Source: Trinickia terrae
Lineage (GTDB): Bacteria > Pseudomonadota > Gammaproteobacteria > Burkholderiales > Burkholderiaceae
Assembly: GCF_005144415.1 (NCBI RefSeq)
Contig: NZ_SWJE01000005.1
Location: forward strand, 596,134 to 660,133
Direction: 5' to 3'
DNA: 64,000 nucleotides
In this document: positions 1 to 9,900 of the stretch, piece after piece
How positions within the stretch are numbered: the stretch's first letter is position 1
Layout of the letters: each line of letters opens with the position of its first letter
Notes under the pieces: generated by a model
The model's database searches: none
What the model saw: only the letters and a program-made list of their open reading frames with translations
What the model was told of the DNA's origin: nothing
Translations under genes and position numbers: made by a program

Positions 1-2
1 GC

Positions 3-89
3 GACGAGAGCCGCGAACTGCTGCGCCGCATGAAGCACGCGCTCGACGCGCATCGCGGCGGCGGCGAACGCCAACCGCTAGGAGACTGA
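3..89 (+). CDS. C-terminal fragment of an unidentified protein
   Basis: An open frame runs from the window edge to a TGA at 87-89 and encodes a charged 28-residue tail, basic and alanine-rich, ending in LGD. The D-aminoacylase ATG follows four bases after this stop, so the two genes are probably co-transcribed. The fragment is too short to identify. In related genomes a regulator or a D-amino-acid enzyme often sits here, but the sequence does not show which. Confidence 0.55.
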   Translation, partial: DESRELLRRMKHALDAHRGGGERQPLGD

Positions 90-92
90 CTC

Positions 93-1574
93 ATGCACTC
101 GCATCCGGAAGCTGCCGATACGCTGATCGTTGGCGCGCAACTCTACGACGGCACGGGCGCGCCGCCTGTCGAGCGCGACGTCGCGCTGCGCGGCGGCAAG
201 ATCGCGGCGATCGGCAACCTGTCGAACTGGCTCGCCGAGGAGGTCGTCGAGGCGAACGGGCATGCGCTTGCACCCGGTTTCATCGACGTCCACACGCACG
301 ACGACACCCACGTGATCCGCGCGCCGCAGATGCTGCCGAAGATCTCGCAAGGCGTGACGACGGTTATCGTCGGCAACTGCGGGATCAGCGCGTCGCCGGT
401 TACGTTGAAGGGCGATCCGCCCGATCCGATGAACCTGCTCGGTGAGCGCGACGCGTTCCGCTATCCGACCTTCGCCGCCTATGTCGACGCGGTGAACGCG
501 GCGCGGCCGGCCGTCAACGTCGCGGCGCTGATCGGGCACACGGCGCTGCGCAACAACCAGATGGACCGGCTCGATAGGGCCGCGAGCGCGGCCGAGATCG
601 AAGCGATGTGCGCGCAGCTCGAGGAAGCGCTCGCGCACGGCGCGCTCGGGCTCAGCTCGGGGCTCGCGTACGGCTCGGCCTTGGCCGCGCCGACGGAGGA
701 AGTGATGGCGCTCGCCGAGCCGCTCGCGGCGGCGGGCGCGCTCTACACGACGCACATGCGCACCGAGTTCGACGCGATCCTCGACGCGATGGACGAGGCG
801 TACCGCGTCGGCCGCCACGCGCGCGTGCCCGTGGTGATCTCGCACCTGAAGTGCGCGGGGCCGTCGAACTGGGGGCGCAGCACCGAAGTGCTCGCGTCGC
901 TCGAAGGCGCGCGGCGCATGCAGCCGGTCGGCTGCGACTGCTATCCCTACAATCGCAGCTCGTCGACGCTCGATCTCAAGCAGGTGACGGGCGAGATCGA
1001 TATCACGATCACGTGGTCGACGCCGCATCCCGAGATGGCGGGCAAGCTCGTGAAGGACATCGCAGCCGTTTGGGGCGTGACGCAGCGCGAGGCCGCCGAG
1101 CGCCTGCAGCCGGCGGGAGCGGTCTATCACAACATGTCGGAAGAGGACGTGCGGCGCATCCTGTCGCACCCGGCGACGATGGTCGGCTCCGACGGCCTGC
1201 CGAACGATCCGCTGCCGCATCCGCGCTTGTGGGGCGCGTTCCCGCGTGTGCTCGGCCACTACGCGCGCGACGCGCATTTGATCCTGCTCGAGGAGGCTGT
1301 GCGCAAGATGACGGGGCTGTCTGCGCGGCGCTTCGGGCTTGCGCAGCGCGGCGAGATCCACGTCGGCTACCACGCCGATCTCGTCCTGTTCGATCCGGCG
1401 CGCGTGCGCGATGCCGCCACCTTCGACAACCCGCAGCAGCCCGCGGACGGCATCGAGGCGGTCTGGGTGAACGGCGTGCTGTCGTACCGCGACGGGCAGC
1501 CGACAGGCGAGCGTGCCGGCCACTTCGTCGCGCGCGGCGCGCGGTCGTTGGGCGATGCGCACGGGGCGTTCTGA
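93..1574 (+). CDS. N-acyl-D-amino-acid deacylase (D-aminoacylase)
   Basis: Amidohydrolase-superfamily enzyme of 493 residues that removes the acyl group from N-acyl-D-amino acids. Seen directly: the HTH metal motif at residues 67-69 in FIDVHTHDD, and GNCGIS with the cysteine at residue 96. These are the same positions as the zinc ligands of the Alcaligenes D-aminoacylase. A second cluster, SHLKCAG, lies near residue 250. The start follows the upstream stop by three bases, and GGAG lies about ten bases upstream. A RidA protein follows, which suits a D-amino-acid catabolic unit in which RidA removes reactive imine intermediates. Substrate preference among D-amino acids cannot be read from the sequence. 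Confidence 0.92.
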   Translation: MHSHPEAADTLIVGAQLYDGTGAPPVERDVALRGGKIAAIGNLSNWLAEEVVEANGHALAPGFIDVHTHDDTHVIRAPQMLPKISQGVTTVIVGNCGISASPVTLKGDPPDPMNLLGERDAFRYPTFAAYVDAVNAARPAVNVAALIGHTALRNNQMDRLDRAASAAEIEAMCAQLEEALAHGALGLSSGLAYGSALAAPTEEVMALAEPLAAAGALYTTHMRTEFDAILDAMDEAYRVGRHARVPVVISHLKCAGPSNWGRSTEVLASLEGARRMQPVGCDCYPYNRSSSTLDLKQVTGEIDITITWSTPHPEMAGKLVKDIAAVWGVTQREAAERLQPAGAVYHNMSEEDVRRILSHPATMVGSDGLPNDPLPHPRLWGAFPRVLGHYARDAHLILLEEAVRKMTGLSARRFGLAQRGEIHVGYHADLVLFDPARVRDAATFDNPQQPADGIEAVWVNGVLSYRDGQPTGERAGHFVARGARSLGDAHGAF

Positions 1575-1581
1575 TTCCGAT

Positions 1582-1599
1582 CGGCGTCGATCGACGCCG
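1582..1599. repeat. 18-bp perfect palindrome between D-aminoacylase and ridA
   Basis: The sequence reads CGGCGTCGA then TCGACGCCG, an uninterrupted palindrome just after the D-aminoacylase stop. It has no loop and no following T-run, so it is not a typical terminator. It could be a protein-binding site or a chance palindrome in high-G+C DNA. Confidence 0.4.
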
Positions 1600-1675
1600 C
1601 AGGCGAAACCAGTCAACAGTGAAGGTGCGGGCCGGCACGGCGCGCGCCGCAACCCACGAGAAGGAGTGAAAGGCG

Positions 1676-2068
1676 ATGAAGCGTTATGGAGTTGGCGATG
1701 CCAAGGGTACCGGCGGTCAGGTGATGCCGTTTGCGCGGGCGGTTGAGGCGGATGGCTGGCTGTACGTGTCGGGCCAGACGCCGATGGTCAACGGCGAGGT
1801 GGTCGAGGGCGGCATCGTCACGCAATCGAAGCAGGCGATCGAGAACGTGATCGCGATCCTCGAGGAAGCGGGCTACGGCCCGGAGCATGTCGTGCGCTGC
1901 GGCGTGTGGCTCGACGATGCGCGCGATTTCGCGTCGTTCAACAAGGTGTTTTTGTCGTACTTCGGCGCGAATCCGCCGGCACGCGCGTGTGTGCAGTCGA
2001 GCATGGTGATCGACTGCAAGGTGGAAGTGGATTGCGTTGCGTACAAGGCGCCGGCGGGGAAGGCGTGA
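1676..2068 (+). CDS. RidA family (YjgF/YER057c/UK114) protein
   Basis: 130-residue protein of the usual RidA length. RidA proteins hydrolyse 2-aminoacrylate and related enamines/imines released by PLP enzymes and flavin oxidases. The family's central strand LYVSGQTP is present near residue 30, and the C-terminal block with the conserved arginine (PPARAC) and the ID-EV strand is near residues 103-120. AGAAGGAG lies about nine bases before the ATG. It follows D-aminoacylase after 101 bp, so a role in clearing imines from D-amino-acid breakdown is likely but inferred. Confidence 0.9.
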   Translation: MKRYGVGDAKGTGGQVMPFARAVEADGWLYVSGQTPMVNGEVVEGGIVTQSKQAIENVIAILEEAGYGPEHVVRCGVWLDDARDFASFNKVFLSYFGANPPARACVQSSMVIDCKVEVDCVAYKAPAGKA

Positions 2069-2090
2069 CGCCGTTTGCAGTTTAAGATAA

Positions 2091-2128
2091 CGAACTGACC
2101 TCCGACTTTGCCTTCGGCGGTCAGTTCG
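2091..2128. repeat. Long inverted repeat between ridA and the orphan gene
   Basis: CGAACTGACC (2091-2100) is exactly complementary to GGTCAGTTCG (2119-2128). After one mismatch, CCGA (2102-2105) and TCGG (2114-2117) can also pair, giving a long hairpin with an 8-base loop. An A-run (2131-2136) follows on the plus strand. No T-run follows, so it is not a standard plus-strand terminator. It marks the left edge of the lower-G+C orphan gene. Confidence 0.5.
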
Positions 2129-2188
2129 GTAAAAAAGATCGGTGCGTGATATGCGGCGGACGGGCCGGGGAAACCGCATAATGCTGAT

Positions 2189-3079
2189 ATGAACAATCAC
2201 GAACACTTCAACGTCGTTTATGACGGCCCCGCTCTGGCCGAACACCGCATGGATGTTCGCGATCTGGCGCCTGCGCTTGTCGCGATCTCGGACCTGTTCG
2301 CAGCGGCGAACAAGGAGTTAAATGGCGACTCCGCGGACGTCCGAGTGGAAGTGAAAGAGAGCTTCAAGGCCGGATCGTTCCACCTCGATCTGATTTTTGT
2401 TCAGAACCTGCTCACGCAACTGCGCGACATGTTTGCCGGTGCGAACGCATCTGCAATTTCGAATGCCTATACGATCCTTGGAATGTTGGGGCTGATTGGA
2501 GGCGGCGGGCTTATTCACCTTGCGCGAAAGTTGCAAGGTCGACGTCCGCATCGTATCGAGCAGACGGGGGAGGTTTCCAAGGTTTGGATTACCGAAGCCG
2601 AAACGATCGAGATCGACGAGCGAGTCGTTCGGCTATGGCGCAATAAAACGATCCGAACGAGTCTTCATAAAACGCTCTCACCTCTGGAGCGTGACGGCAT
2701 CATGAATTTCGGCATCCTTCGTAACGACAAAGTGGAGCTCGTTGTCGAGGCCGATGAACTGGCGTCGTTTGCCGTCTTCGACAATGATGGTGAGGTGGTC
2801 TCCGATTCGACGTCCCGAAAGGTTCTGTTGCTCGAGTCGGTCGTGTTCAAGGATGGCAATAAGTGGCGGGTTCACGATGGTCAGTACCCGTTCTTCGCCG
2901 CCCTTGACGACGAGGCGTTTCTTGCCAAAGTCGATGCTGGCGAACGATTCGGCAAGGGGGATGTGCTCATCGTCGAGCTTCGGCAGATTCAGACGATCGC
3001 CGACGGTACGCTGAAGACAGAGTACCGGATCAGCAAGGTCCGCGAGCATCGCGCGCCGCTACAGCACTCGCTGCTTTAG
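2189..3079 (+). CDS. Orphan hypothetical protein with one membrane-like segment
   Basis: A 296-residue protein that I cannot assign to a named family with confidence. Residues 1-75 look like a compact alpha/beta region. Residues about 84-107 form a glycine-rich hydrophobic stretch (ILGMLGLIGGGGLIHLA) that could be one transmembrane helix or a pore-like hairpin. The remainder is charged and looks soluble. Base composition is close to 50% G+C on sampled lines, clearly below both flanks, and codon use is less GC-biased at third positions. This indicates horizontal acquisition. The neighbours are housekeeping genes and no other mobility gene is visible, so it seems to be a single-gene insertion between ridA and queF. 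The N-terminal pattern recalls uncharacterised accessory-genome proteins, but that is only an impression. Confidence 0.75.
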   Translation: MNNHEHFNVVYDGPALAEHRMDVRDLAPALVAISDLFAAANKELNGDSADVRVEVKESFKAGSFHLDLIFVQNLLTQLRDMFAGANASAISNAYTILGMLGLIGGGGLIHLARKLQGRRPHRIEQTGEVSKVWITEAETIEIDERVVRLWRNKTIRTSLHKTLSPLERDGIMNFGILRNDKVELVVEADELASFAVFDNDGEVVSDSTSRKVLLLESVVFKDGNKWRVHDGQYPFFAALDDEAFLAKVDAGERFGKGDVLIVELRQIQTIADGTLKTEYRISKVREHRAPLQHSLL

Positions 3080-3126
3080 GCCATAACAACGGGCCCAGCT
3101 CGTGGACGAGACTGCTAGGTCTAACC

Positions 3127-3954
3127 CTATTGCCGTGCGAGCCGCGCGTTATCCGGCATCGGCAGGTTATAGCTGGTGCGGAACGGATTGATGTCGAGCC
3201 CGCCACGCCGCGTATAGCGCGCGTAGACCGCGAGCTTCACCGGCTGGCATTCGCGCATGATGTCGACGAAGATCCGCTCGACACATTGCTCGTGAAAGCC
3301 CGTATGGCTGCGATACGAAATGATGTAGCGCAAGAGCCCTGCATGGTCGATCTGCGGACCGACGTAGTGGACCTGCACGCTGCCCCAGTCGGGCTGCCCC
3401 GTCACCGGGCAGTTCGACTTCAGCAGGTTCGAAAACAGCGTCTCCTCCACCGGCGCTTCATTGAGCGCCGCCTTCAGCAACGAAGGATCGGGGTGATAGA
3501 CATCGGCGTCGAGATCGAGCCTGTCGAGCGACAGCCCCTCGAACTCCTCGAGCTTCAACTTCGCGAACTCCGCCGACGGCGTCGCCAGACGCACCGACAC
3601 GCTTGCCCCCGCCGCCGCCGACACATCGCGCTTGAGCATGTCGCGCAGCGCATCGAGCGACTCGACTTGCGTCTGCGCGAACGAGCCCAGATACAGCTTG
3701 AACGACTTCGACTCGACGATGTTCGGCGAATCGGCCGGGATATAGAACGTCGCGATCGCGATCTGCGGCTTGCCGCGCGGGTTCAGCCACGACAGCTCGT
3801 AGGCGTTCCAGATGTCGGTGCCGAAGAATGGCAATTGCGCGCCGATGCCGATTTCCTCGCGCGCCTTGCTGCGGGGGATCGGGAAGAGCAGCGTCGGGTC
3901 GTACTGCTCGCTGTACGTCGTGGTCTTGCCGAGAGGGGAGTGTTCGGGTGTCAT
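3127..3954 (-). CDS. queF: NADPH-dependent 7-cyano-7-deazaguanine reductase QueF
   Basis: Reduces preQ0 to preQ1 in queuosine tRNA modification. At 275 residues it matches the long, two-domain (E. coli-type) QueF. Seen directly: the QueF motif ESKSFKLY at residues 81-88, and the nucleophile cysteine at residue 182 in [10 protein letters not shown]. The ATG overlaps the stop of the upstream 5'-nucleotidase (ATGA, four bases), so the two are translationally coupled. The frame extends far upstream, but [10 protein letters not shown] is the natural start because of that overlap and the family length. No preQ1 riboswitch is visible, as expected for an internal operon gene. Confidence 0.95.
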   Translation of the reverse strand: MTPEHSPLGKTTTYSEQYDPTLLFPIPRSKAREEIGIGAQLPFFGTDIWNAYELSWLNPRGKPQIAIATFYIPADSPNIVESKSFKLYLGSFAQTQVESLDALRDMLKRDVSAAAGASVSVRLATPSAEFAKLKLEEFEGLSLDRLDLDADVYHPDPSLLKAALNEAPVEETLFSNLLKSNCPVTGQPDWGSVQVHYVGPQIDHAGLLRYIISYRSHTGFHEQCVERIFVDIMRECQPVKLAVYARYTRRGGLDINPFRTSYNLPMPDNARLARQ

Positions 3955-4856
3955 GATGCGTTCACGATGCCGCTCACCACGTGGCCGGTCGCCGTGACGA
4001 CGCGCGCCGACTCGCAATGGCGGATTTGATCGTCGAAGAAGAAGTCGGGCTCGAACTCGCGCAGGAACGCGCCTTTGTCGAGTCCGCCGAGGAACATCGC
4101 TTCGTCGATTTCGATGTTCCAGGCCATCAGGGTGCGGATCGCACGCTCGTGCGCCGGCGCCGAGCGCGCGGTGACCAAAGCCGTGCGGATGCGCGGCTTC
4201 ACGCCGCCGTCCGCGAGCTTTTGAAGCTTGTGGAGCGCTTGGAGCAGCGGTTTCAAGGGACCGTCGGCGAGCGGCAGGTCCTTGTTGTCGAGCTCGTGGC
4301 TGACGAACGCGCGGATGCCCTGCGCCTGGAAGACGCGCTCGGCCTCGTCGGAGAACAGCACGGCGTCGCCGTCGAAGGCGATGCGGATCTCGTCGGGATA
4401 GGTGCTCGCCATGCGCGCCGATTCGGGCAACACGCGCGCCGCCGCAAAGCCTGATGCGAGCGCATCGCGCACGTCGTCCTGATTCGCGGACAAAAACAGC
4501 GACGCGTTCAGCGCCTGCAGATACCCGAACGGCGCGCGCCCGCGCGTGAACACGCCGCGCTCGATCGCGAGCCCATGCTCGGCGCACGAGCGGAATGCGC
4601 GCAGGCCGCTGATCGGATCACTGCGCGAGAGCAGCACGACTTCGACGCGGTGATGCGCTCCCGCATTGAGCGCGAGCAGCTTGCGGATCAGCGCGAATGC
4701 AACGCCTGGCTTGGCAGCGACGTTCAGGCGCGAGCGCTGCAGCGCTTCGTAGGCCTTCAGGTCGCCCTGCTCGAAGACTCGGTTCTCCTCCTCGAAGTCG
4801 AACAATGCCCGCGACGAGATCGCCACGACCAGCTTGTCATCGAGCGAGAAAGCCAT
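3951..4856 (-). CDS. Cytosolic 5'-nucleotidase (PF06189-type)
   Basis: 301-residue protein matching the 5'-nucleotidase family related to cytosolic type-1 nucleotidases, which dephosphorylate nucleoside monophosphates. Family features seen: the N-terminal [12 protein letters not shown] stretch, the VVLLSRSDP segment near residue 75, and the acidic FFFDDQ motif near residue 275. It starts 18 bases after the ilvA stop, and its stop overlaps the queF start, so ilvA, this gene and queF probably form one transcript. Its link to queuosine or isoleucine biosynthesis is not evident and may be purely positional. Confidence 0.85.
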   Translation of the reverse strand: MAFSLDDKLVVAISSRALFDFEEENRVFEQGDLKAYEALQRSRLNVAAKPGVAFALIRKLLALNAGAHHRVEVVLLSRSDPISGLRAFRSCAEHGLAIERGVFTRGRAPFGYLQALNASLFLSANQDDVRDALASGFAAARVLPESARMASTYPDEIRIAFDGDAVLFSDEAERVFQAQGIRAFVSHELDNKDLPLADGPLKPLLQALHKLQKLADGGVKPRIRTALVTARSAPAHERAIRTLMAWNIEIDEAMFLGGLDKGAFLREFEPDFFFDDQIRHCESARVVTATGHVVSGIVNAS

Positions 4857-4874
4857 GCGCGCGCTCCAGCCCGG

Positions 4875-6398
4875 TCAAGCGAGGAACAGCCGGTAGACCG
4901 GGTTCTTGCTCTCGTCCCAGTACGGATAGCCGAGCGTCGACAGGAACTGCTGGAACTCGGCGTCTTCCGCGGCCGGCACCTGGATGCCGACGAGAATCGA
5001 GCTGTAGTCCGCGCCCTGGTTGCGGTAGTGGAACAGGCTGATGTTCCAGTTCGGCGCCATCGACGACAGGAACTTCATCAGCGCGCCCGGCCGCTCCGGA
5101 AACTCGAAGCGGAACAGGCGCTCGTCGTGCGCGAGCGGCGAGTGGCCCCCGACCATGTAGCGGATGTGCTGTTTCGAGAGCTCGTCATGGGTCAGGTCGA
5201 CGGTGGCGAAGCCGTGCGCCTCGAAGTTTTTCGCAATCACGTCGGACTCGCCGCGGCTCTTGATCTGCACGCCGACGAAGATATGCGCGGATTTTGCATC
5301 GGCGATCCGGTAGTTGAACTCGGTGACATTGCGAGCGCCGACGAGCTCGCAAAAGCGCTTGAAGCTGCCGCGCTCTTCGGGGATCGTCACGGCGAACACC
5401 GCTTCGCGCGCCTCGCCGACCTCGGCCCGTTCGGCGACGAAGCGCATGCGGTCGAAGTTCATGTTCGCGCCGGAGGTGACCGCGATCAGCGTTTCGTTCT
5501 CGATGCCGTCGCGCTCCGCGTATTGCTTCGCGCCTGCCACCGAGAGCGCGCCGGACGGCTCGAGGACGCTGCGCGTGTCGAGGAAGACGTCCTTGATCGC
5601 CGCACAGAGGGCATCGGTGTTGACCGTCAGCACTTCGTCGAGGTATTCGCGGCACAGGCGGAACGTCTCCTCGCCGACGAGCTTGACCGCGGTGCCGTCG
5701 GCGAAGAGGCCCACTTCGGCGAGCGTCACGCGTTCGCCGGCCTTGATCGACTGCGCCATCGCGCACGAATCCTCGGCTTGCACGCCGATGACCTTGATCT
5801 CCGGGCGCACCGATTTCACATAGGCGGCGACGCCCGCCGCCAGCCCGCCGCCGCCGATCGGCACGAAGATCGCGTGGATCGGGGCTTGGTGCTGGCTCAG
5901 GATCTCCATCGCGGCCGTGCCCTGGCCGGCGATCACGTACGGGTCGTCGAACGGGTGCACGAAGGTCAGGCCGCGCTCTTCCTGGAGCTTCACGGCGTGC
6001 GCGTAGGCGTCGCTATACGATTCGCCCGCCTGCACCACCTCGACGGTCGGGCCGCCGTGGGCGCGCACGGCATCGACCTTGACCTGGGGCGTCGTCACCG
6101 GCACCACGATCACCGCTTTCACGCCCATCTTCGCCGCCGAGTACGCCACGCCTTGCGCGTGGTTGCCCGCCGAGGCCGTAATCACGCCGCGCGCGAGCGC
6201 ATCGGCCGGAATATGCGCCATCTTGTTGTAGGCGCCGCGCAGCTTGAACGAGAAGACGGGCTGATTGTCTTCGCGCTTCAGGTAGACACGGTTCTTCAAC
6301 CGGGCGGACAGGTTGCGGGCGGGTTCGAGCTCGGTTTCGCGGGCGACGTCGTAGACGCGCGCCGTGAGGATTTTCTTCAGGTAATCGTGAGAAGCCAT
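4875..6398 (-). CDS. ilvA: Threonine ammonia-lyase, biosynthetic
   Basis: PLP enzyme that converts threonine to 2-oxobutanoate, the first step of isoleucine synthesis. The 507-residue product from MASHDYLKKIL matches the biosynthetic form. The PLP lysine is residue 52 in FSFKLRGAYN, and the glycine-rich phosphate loop GGGGLAAG is present. Two ACT-like regulatory domains, which bind isoleucine and valine in this family, occupy roughly residues 330-507. An in-frame extension reaches about 6656 but is low-quality sequence, so I start at 6398. The only odd sequence nearby is a 12-bp palindrome at 6453-6464 in the putative promoter region. Confidence 0.95.
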   Translation of the reverse strand: MASHDYLKKILTARVYDVARETELEPARNLSARLKNRVYLKREDNQPVFSFKLRGAYNKMAHIPADALARGVITASAGNHAQGVAYSAAKMGVKAVIVVPVTTPQVKVDAVRAHGGPTVEVVQAGESYSDAYAHAVKLQEERGLTFVHPFDDPYVIAGQGTAAMEILSQHQAPIHAIFVPIGGGGLAAGVAAYVKSVRPEIKVIGVQAEDSCAMAQSIKAGERVTLAEVGLFADGTAVKLVGEETFRLCREYLDEVLTVNTDALCAAIKDVFLDTRSVLEPSGALSVAGAKQYAERDGIENETLIAVTSGANMNFDRMRFVAERAEVGEAREAVFAVTIPEERGSFKRFCELVGARNVTEFNYRIADAKSAHIFVGVQIKSRGESDVIAKNFEAHGFATVDLTHDELSKQHIRYMVGGHSPLAHDERLFRFEFPERPGALMKFLSSMAPNWNISLFHYRNQGADYSSILVGIQVPAAEDAEFQQFLSTLGYPYWDESKNPVYRLFLA

Positions 6399-6943
6399 GG
6401 GATGACGCGCGATGCGCTCGGCAGTACGTAAAAAGGCAGGGAAAAGATGAATGATAGCGCTATCGGCTTCGATTCCTCCGATACGGGCCGATGAATTCGG
6501 GCCGGTACGGGCATTTTGCCAACCGTCCGTTCGGTAAATTTTCATGCGGAAACTTTGCCCGCCAACGCGCGTTTCGGTCGCGTGAACATCGGTTTCGGCA
6601 GATTTCGAGCATCTACGCGTATTGAGATCATGGGGTAGAATTCCGTTTTGAAACAAGGATCGGAAGATGCACTGGCAGCCACGGACCGCCCATTTGATGC
6701 CGACTTCGCGCGACGCCTGTCCCGCGGCGCAGCGGCACGTCCGTCACGCACGATCGTGTAGCTGCATCTGATTTGCGAAGGCCCGCGCGCTCGCGCCTTG
6801 TCGTGTCTTGCAGTTCGGCATTGCGCGCTTGAGCAGCGGTTTGCGCTTCGCCCCAGAGAAGAATCCCTAGAATTGCGCCCCATGCGCATGCCGGCCGAGT
6901 GCTCGTCAACGAGCGGGCCGCCGGCACATAGAGTCGTCCGACC
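6399..6943. other. Intergenic region between divergent ilvA and the FAD/Fe-S oxidoreductase
   Basis: 545 bases with no convincing gene. It should contain promoters in both directions. A perfect 12-bp palindrome, GATAGCGCTATC, lies at 6453-6464 on the ilvA side. Weak -10-like boxes (TAGAAT) occur on the plus strand at 6636-6641 and 6868-6873, but neither has a good -35 at normal spacing. A minus-strand open frame covers part of the region but looks like random high-G+C coding potential. No structured RNA was recognised. Confidence 0.5.
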
Positions 6944-9900
6944 ATGAACGCACCTCAAGTTTTCGATCCGAACGGCGCCGCCGCCGCCCTGGCTGCCGAT
7001 CCCGAACCGCGCTTGCGCGAAATTCCCTACAACTACACGTCGTTCTCCGACCGCGAAATCGTCATCCGTCTCTTGGGCGACGATGCCTGGGCCGTGCTCG
7101 ACGAGCTGCGCGCCGAACGCCGCACCGGCCGCTCGGCGCGGATGCTGTACGAAGTGCTGGGCGACATCTGGGTCGTGCGCCGCAATCCCTACCTGCAGGA
7201 CGACCTGCTCGACAATCCGAAGCGCCGCGCGCTCCTGATCGAAGCGCTCGACCACCGCCTGAACGAAATCGAGAAGCGGCGCCGCGCCGATTTGTCGGAG
7301 CATCGCGAGGATGCCGGCAGCGTGGAGCGCGCCGCGCGCGTCGAGACGCTCGTGATCGCCGCGCGCCGCGCGGTCGAGGAATTCGCCGCCGAATTCGACA
7401 AGAGCGCCGAGCTGCGCCGCCGCGCCACCAGGGTGCTGGGCCGCTGCACGCAGAAGGACAACATCCGCTTCGACGGCCTCTCGCGCGTCTCCCACGTGAC
7501 TGACGCAACCGACTGGCGCGTCGAATACCCGTTCGTCGTGCTGACGCCCGATACCGAAGCCGAGATCGCCGGCCTCATCAAGGCCTGCTTCGAGCTCGGC
7601 CTCACGGTGATTCCGCGCGGCGGCGGCACGGGCTACACGGGCGGTGCGGTGCCGCTCACGCCGTTCTCGGCCGTCATCAACACCGAGAAGCTGGAGCAGC
7701 TGGGCGCGATCGAGCTGACCGAGCTGCCGGGCGTCGCGCGCAAGGTGCCGACGATCTTCTCGGGCGCGGGCGTCGTCACGCGCCGCGTGACCGAGGCGGC
7801 CGAAGCGGCGGGCTATGTGTTCGCGGTCGATCCGACTTCCCTCGACGCTTCCTGCATCGGCGGCAACGTCGCGATGAACGCGGGCGGCAAGAAGGCCGTG
7901 CTGTGGGGCACGGCGCTCGACAATCTCGCCTGGTGGCGGATGGTCGACCCGCAAGGCAACTGGCTCGAAGTCACGCGCCTCGAGCACAACCTCGGCAAGA
8001 TCCACGACATCGCGGTCGCTCGCTTCGAGCTGAAGTGGTTCGACGGCGAGTACGCGCCGGGCGAAAAGCTCTTGCGCACCGAGACGCTCGACATCGAAGG
8101 CAAGCGCTTCCGCAAGGAAGGCCTCGGCAAGGACGTCACCGATAAATTTCTCGCCGGCCTGCCCGGCGTGCAGAAGGAAGGCTGCGACGGGCTCATCACG
8201 TCCGCGCGCTGGGTGCTGCACAAGATGCCCGCGCATACGCGCACCGTCTGCCTCGAGTTCTTCGGCCAGGCGCGCGAGGCGATCCCGAGCATCGTCGAGA
8301 TCAAGGACTACCTGTTCGAGACGTCGAAGCAGGGCGGCGCGATTCTCGCGGGCCTCGAGCACCTCGACGAGCGCTACCTGCGCGCGGTCGGCTACGCGAC
8401 GAAGAGCAAGCGCAACGCGTTCCCGAAGATGGTGCTGATCGGCGATATCGTCGGCGATGATGCCGATGCGGTCGCCACGGCCACCTCCGAAGTCGTCCGG
8501 ATGGCAAACGGCAAGAGCGGCGAGGGCTTCGTCGCGGTGAGCGCCGAAGCGCGCAAGCGCTTCTGGCTCGACCGCAGCCGCACGGCCGCCATCGCCAAGC
8601 ACACTAACGCGTTCAAGATCAACGAAGACGTCGTGATCCCGCTCAACCGGATGGGCGAGTACACCGACGGCATCGAGCGGATCAACATCGAGCTGTCGAT
8701 CAAGAACAAGCTGCAGCTTGTCGGCGCGCTCGAAGCGTTCTTCAAGGGCGGCAAGCTGCCGCTCGGCAAGAGCGACGACGCCAACGAGATCCCGAGCGCC
8801 GAGCTGCTCGAAGACCGCGTGCAGCACGCCCTCGAGCTGCTGCAGCGCGTGCGCGTGCGCTGGGAGTTCCTGCGCGATCACCTCGACATGCCGCTCGCCG
8901 AAGCTCAGCACCATCTGCTGCAGCTCGGCTACGAAGCGCTCGCGGAGAAGTTCGCGGACCGCGTCGACATCCAGCCCGGCGCGCGCGTGTTCGACGTGAC
9001 GCAGGACCGCACGGTGCGCGTGTCGTGGAAGCAGGAGATTCGCGCCGAGCTGCGGCAGATCTTCAACGGCGGCGAGTTCAAGCCGATCCTCGACGAAGCG
9101 CAGGCCGTGCACAAGCAGGTGCTGCGCGGCCGCGTGTTCGTCGCGCTGCACATGCACGCGGGCGACGGCAACGTCCACACGAACATTCCGGTCAACTCCG
9201 ACAACTACGAGATGCTGCAGGACGCGCACAAGGCCGTCGCGCGCATCATGACGCTCGCGCGCTCGCTCGACGGCGTGATTTCCGGCGAGCACGGCATCGG
9301 CATCACGAAGCTCGAGTTCCTGACCGACGCCGAGATCGGCGAATTCCGCGAGTACAAGAAGCGCGTCGATCCGGAAGGGCGTTTCAACAAGGGCAAGCTG
9401 CTGGAAGGCGCCGACCTGCGCAACGCCTACACGCCGAGCTTCGGCCTGATGGGCTACGAGTCGCTGATCATGCAGCAGTCCGACATCGGCGCGATTTCCG
9501 ATTCCGTGAAGGACTGCCTGCGCTGCGGCAAGTGCAAGCCCGTGTGCGCGACCCACGTGCCGCGCGCGAACCTGCTGTACAGCCCGCGCAACAAGATTCT
9601 CGCGACGTCGCTCCTGATCGAAGCCTTCCTGTACGAAGAGCAGACGCGCCGCGGCGTGTCGATCAAGCACTGGGACGAGTTCAACGACGTGGCCGACCAT
9701 TGCACGGTTTGCCACAAGTGCGCGACGCCGTGCCCGGTGAAAATCGACTTCGGCGACGTGACGATGAACATGCGCAACCTGTTGCGCAAGATGGGCAAGA
9801 AGAAGTTCAACGCGGGCTCGGCCGCGGGCATGTTCTTCCTGAACGCGACCAATCCGCAGACGATCAACGTCGCGCGCGCCGCGATGATGGGCTTCGGCTA

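Noticed and set aside
2189-3079. Reading the orphan gene as a phage or toxin-antitoxin component
   Set aside because: No partner gene, integrase, attachment site or catalytic motif is visible; only its composition and membrane segment are unusual.
6628-6945. A 105-codon minus-strand frame in the ilvA / oxidoreductase intergenic region
   Set aside because: Starts at the opposite gene's start codon, has no Shine-Dalgarno sequence and looks random apart from a short hydrophobic run.
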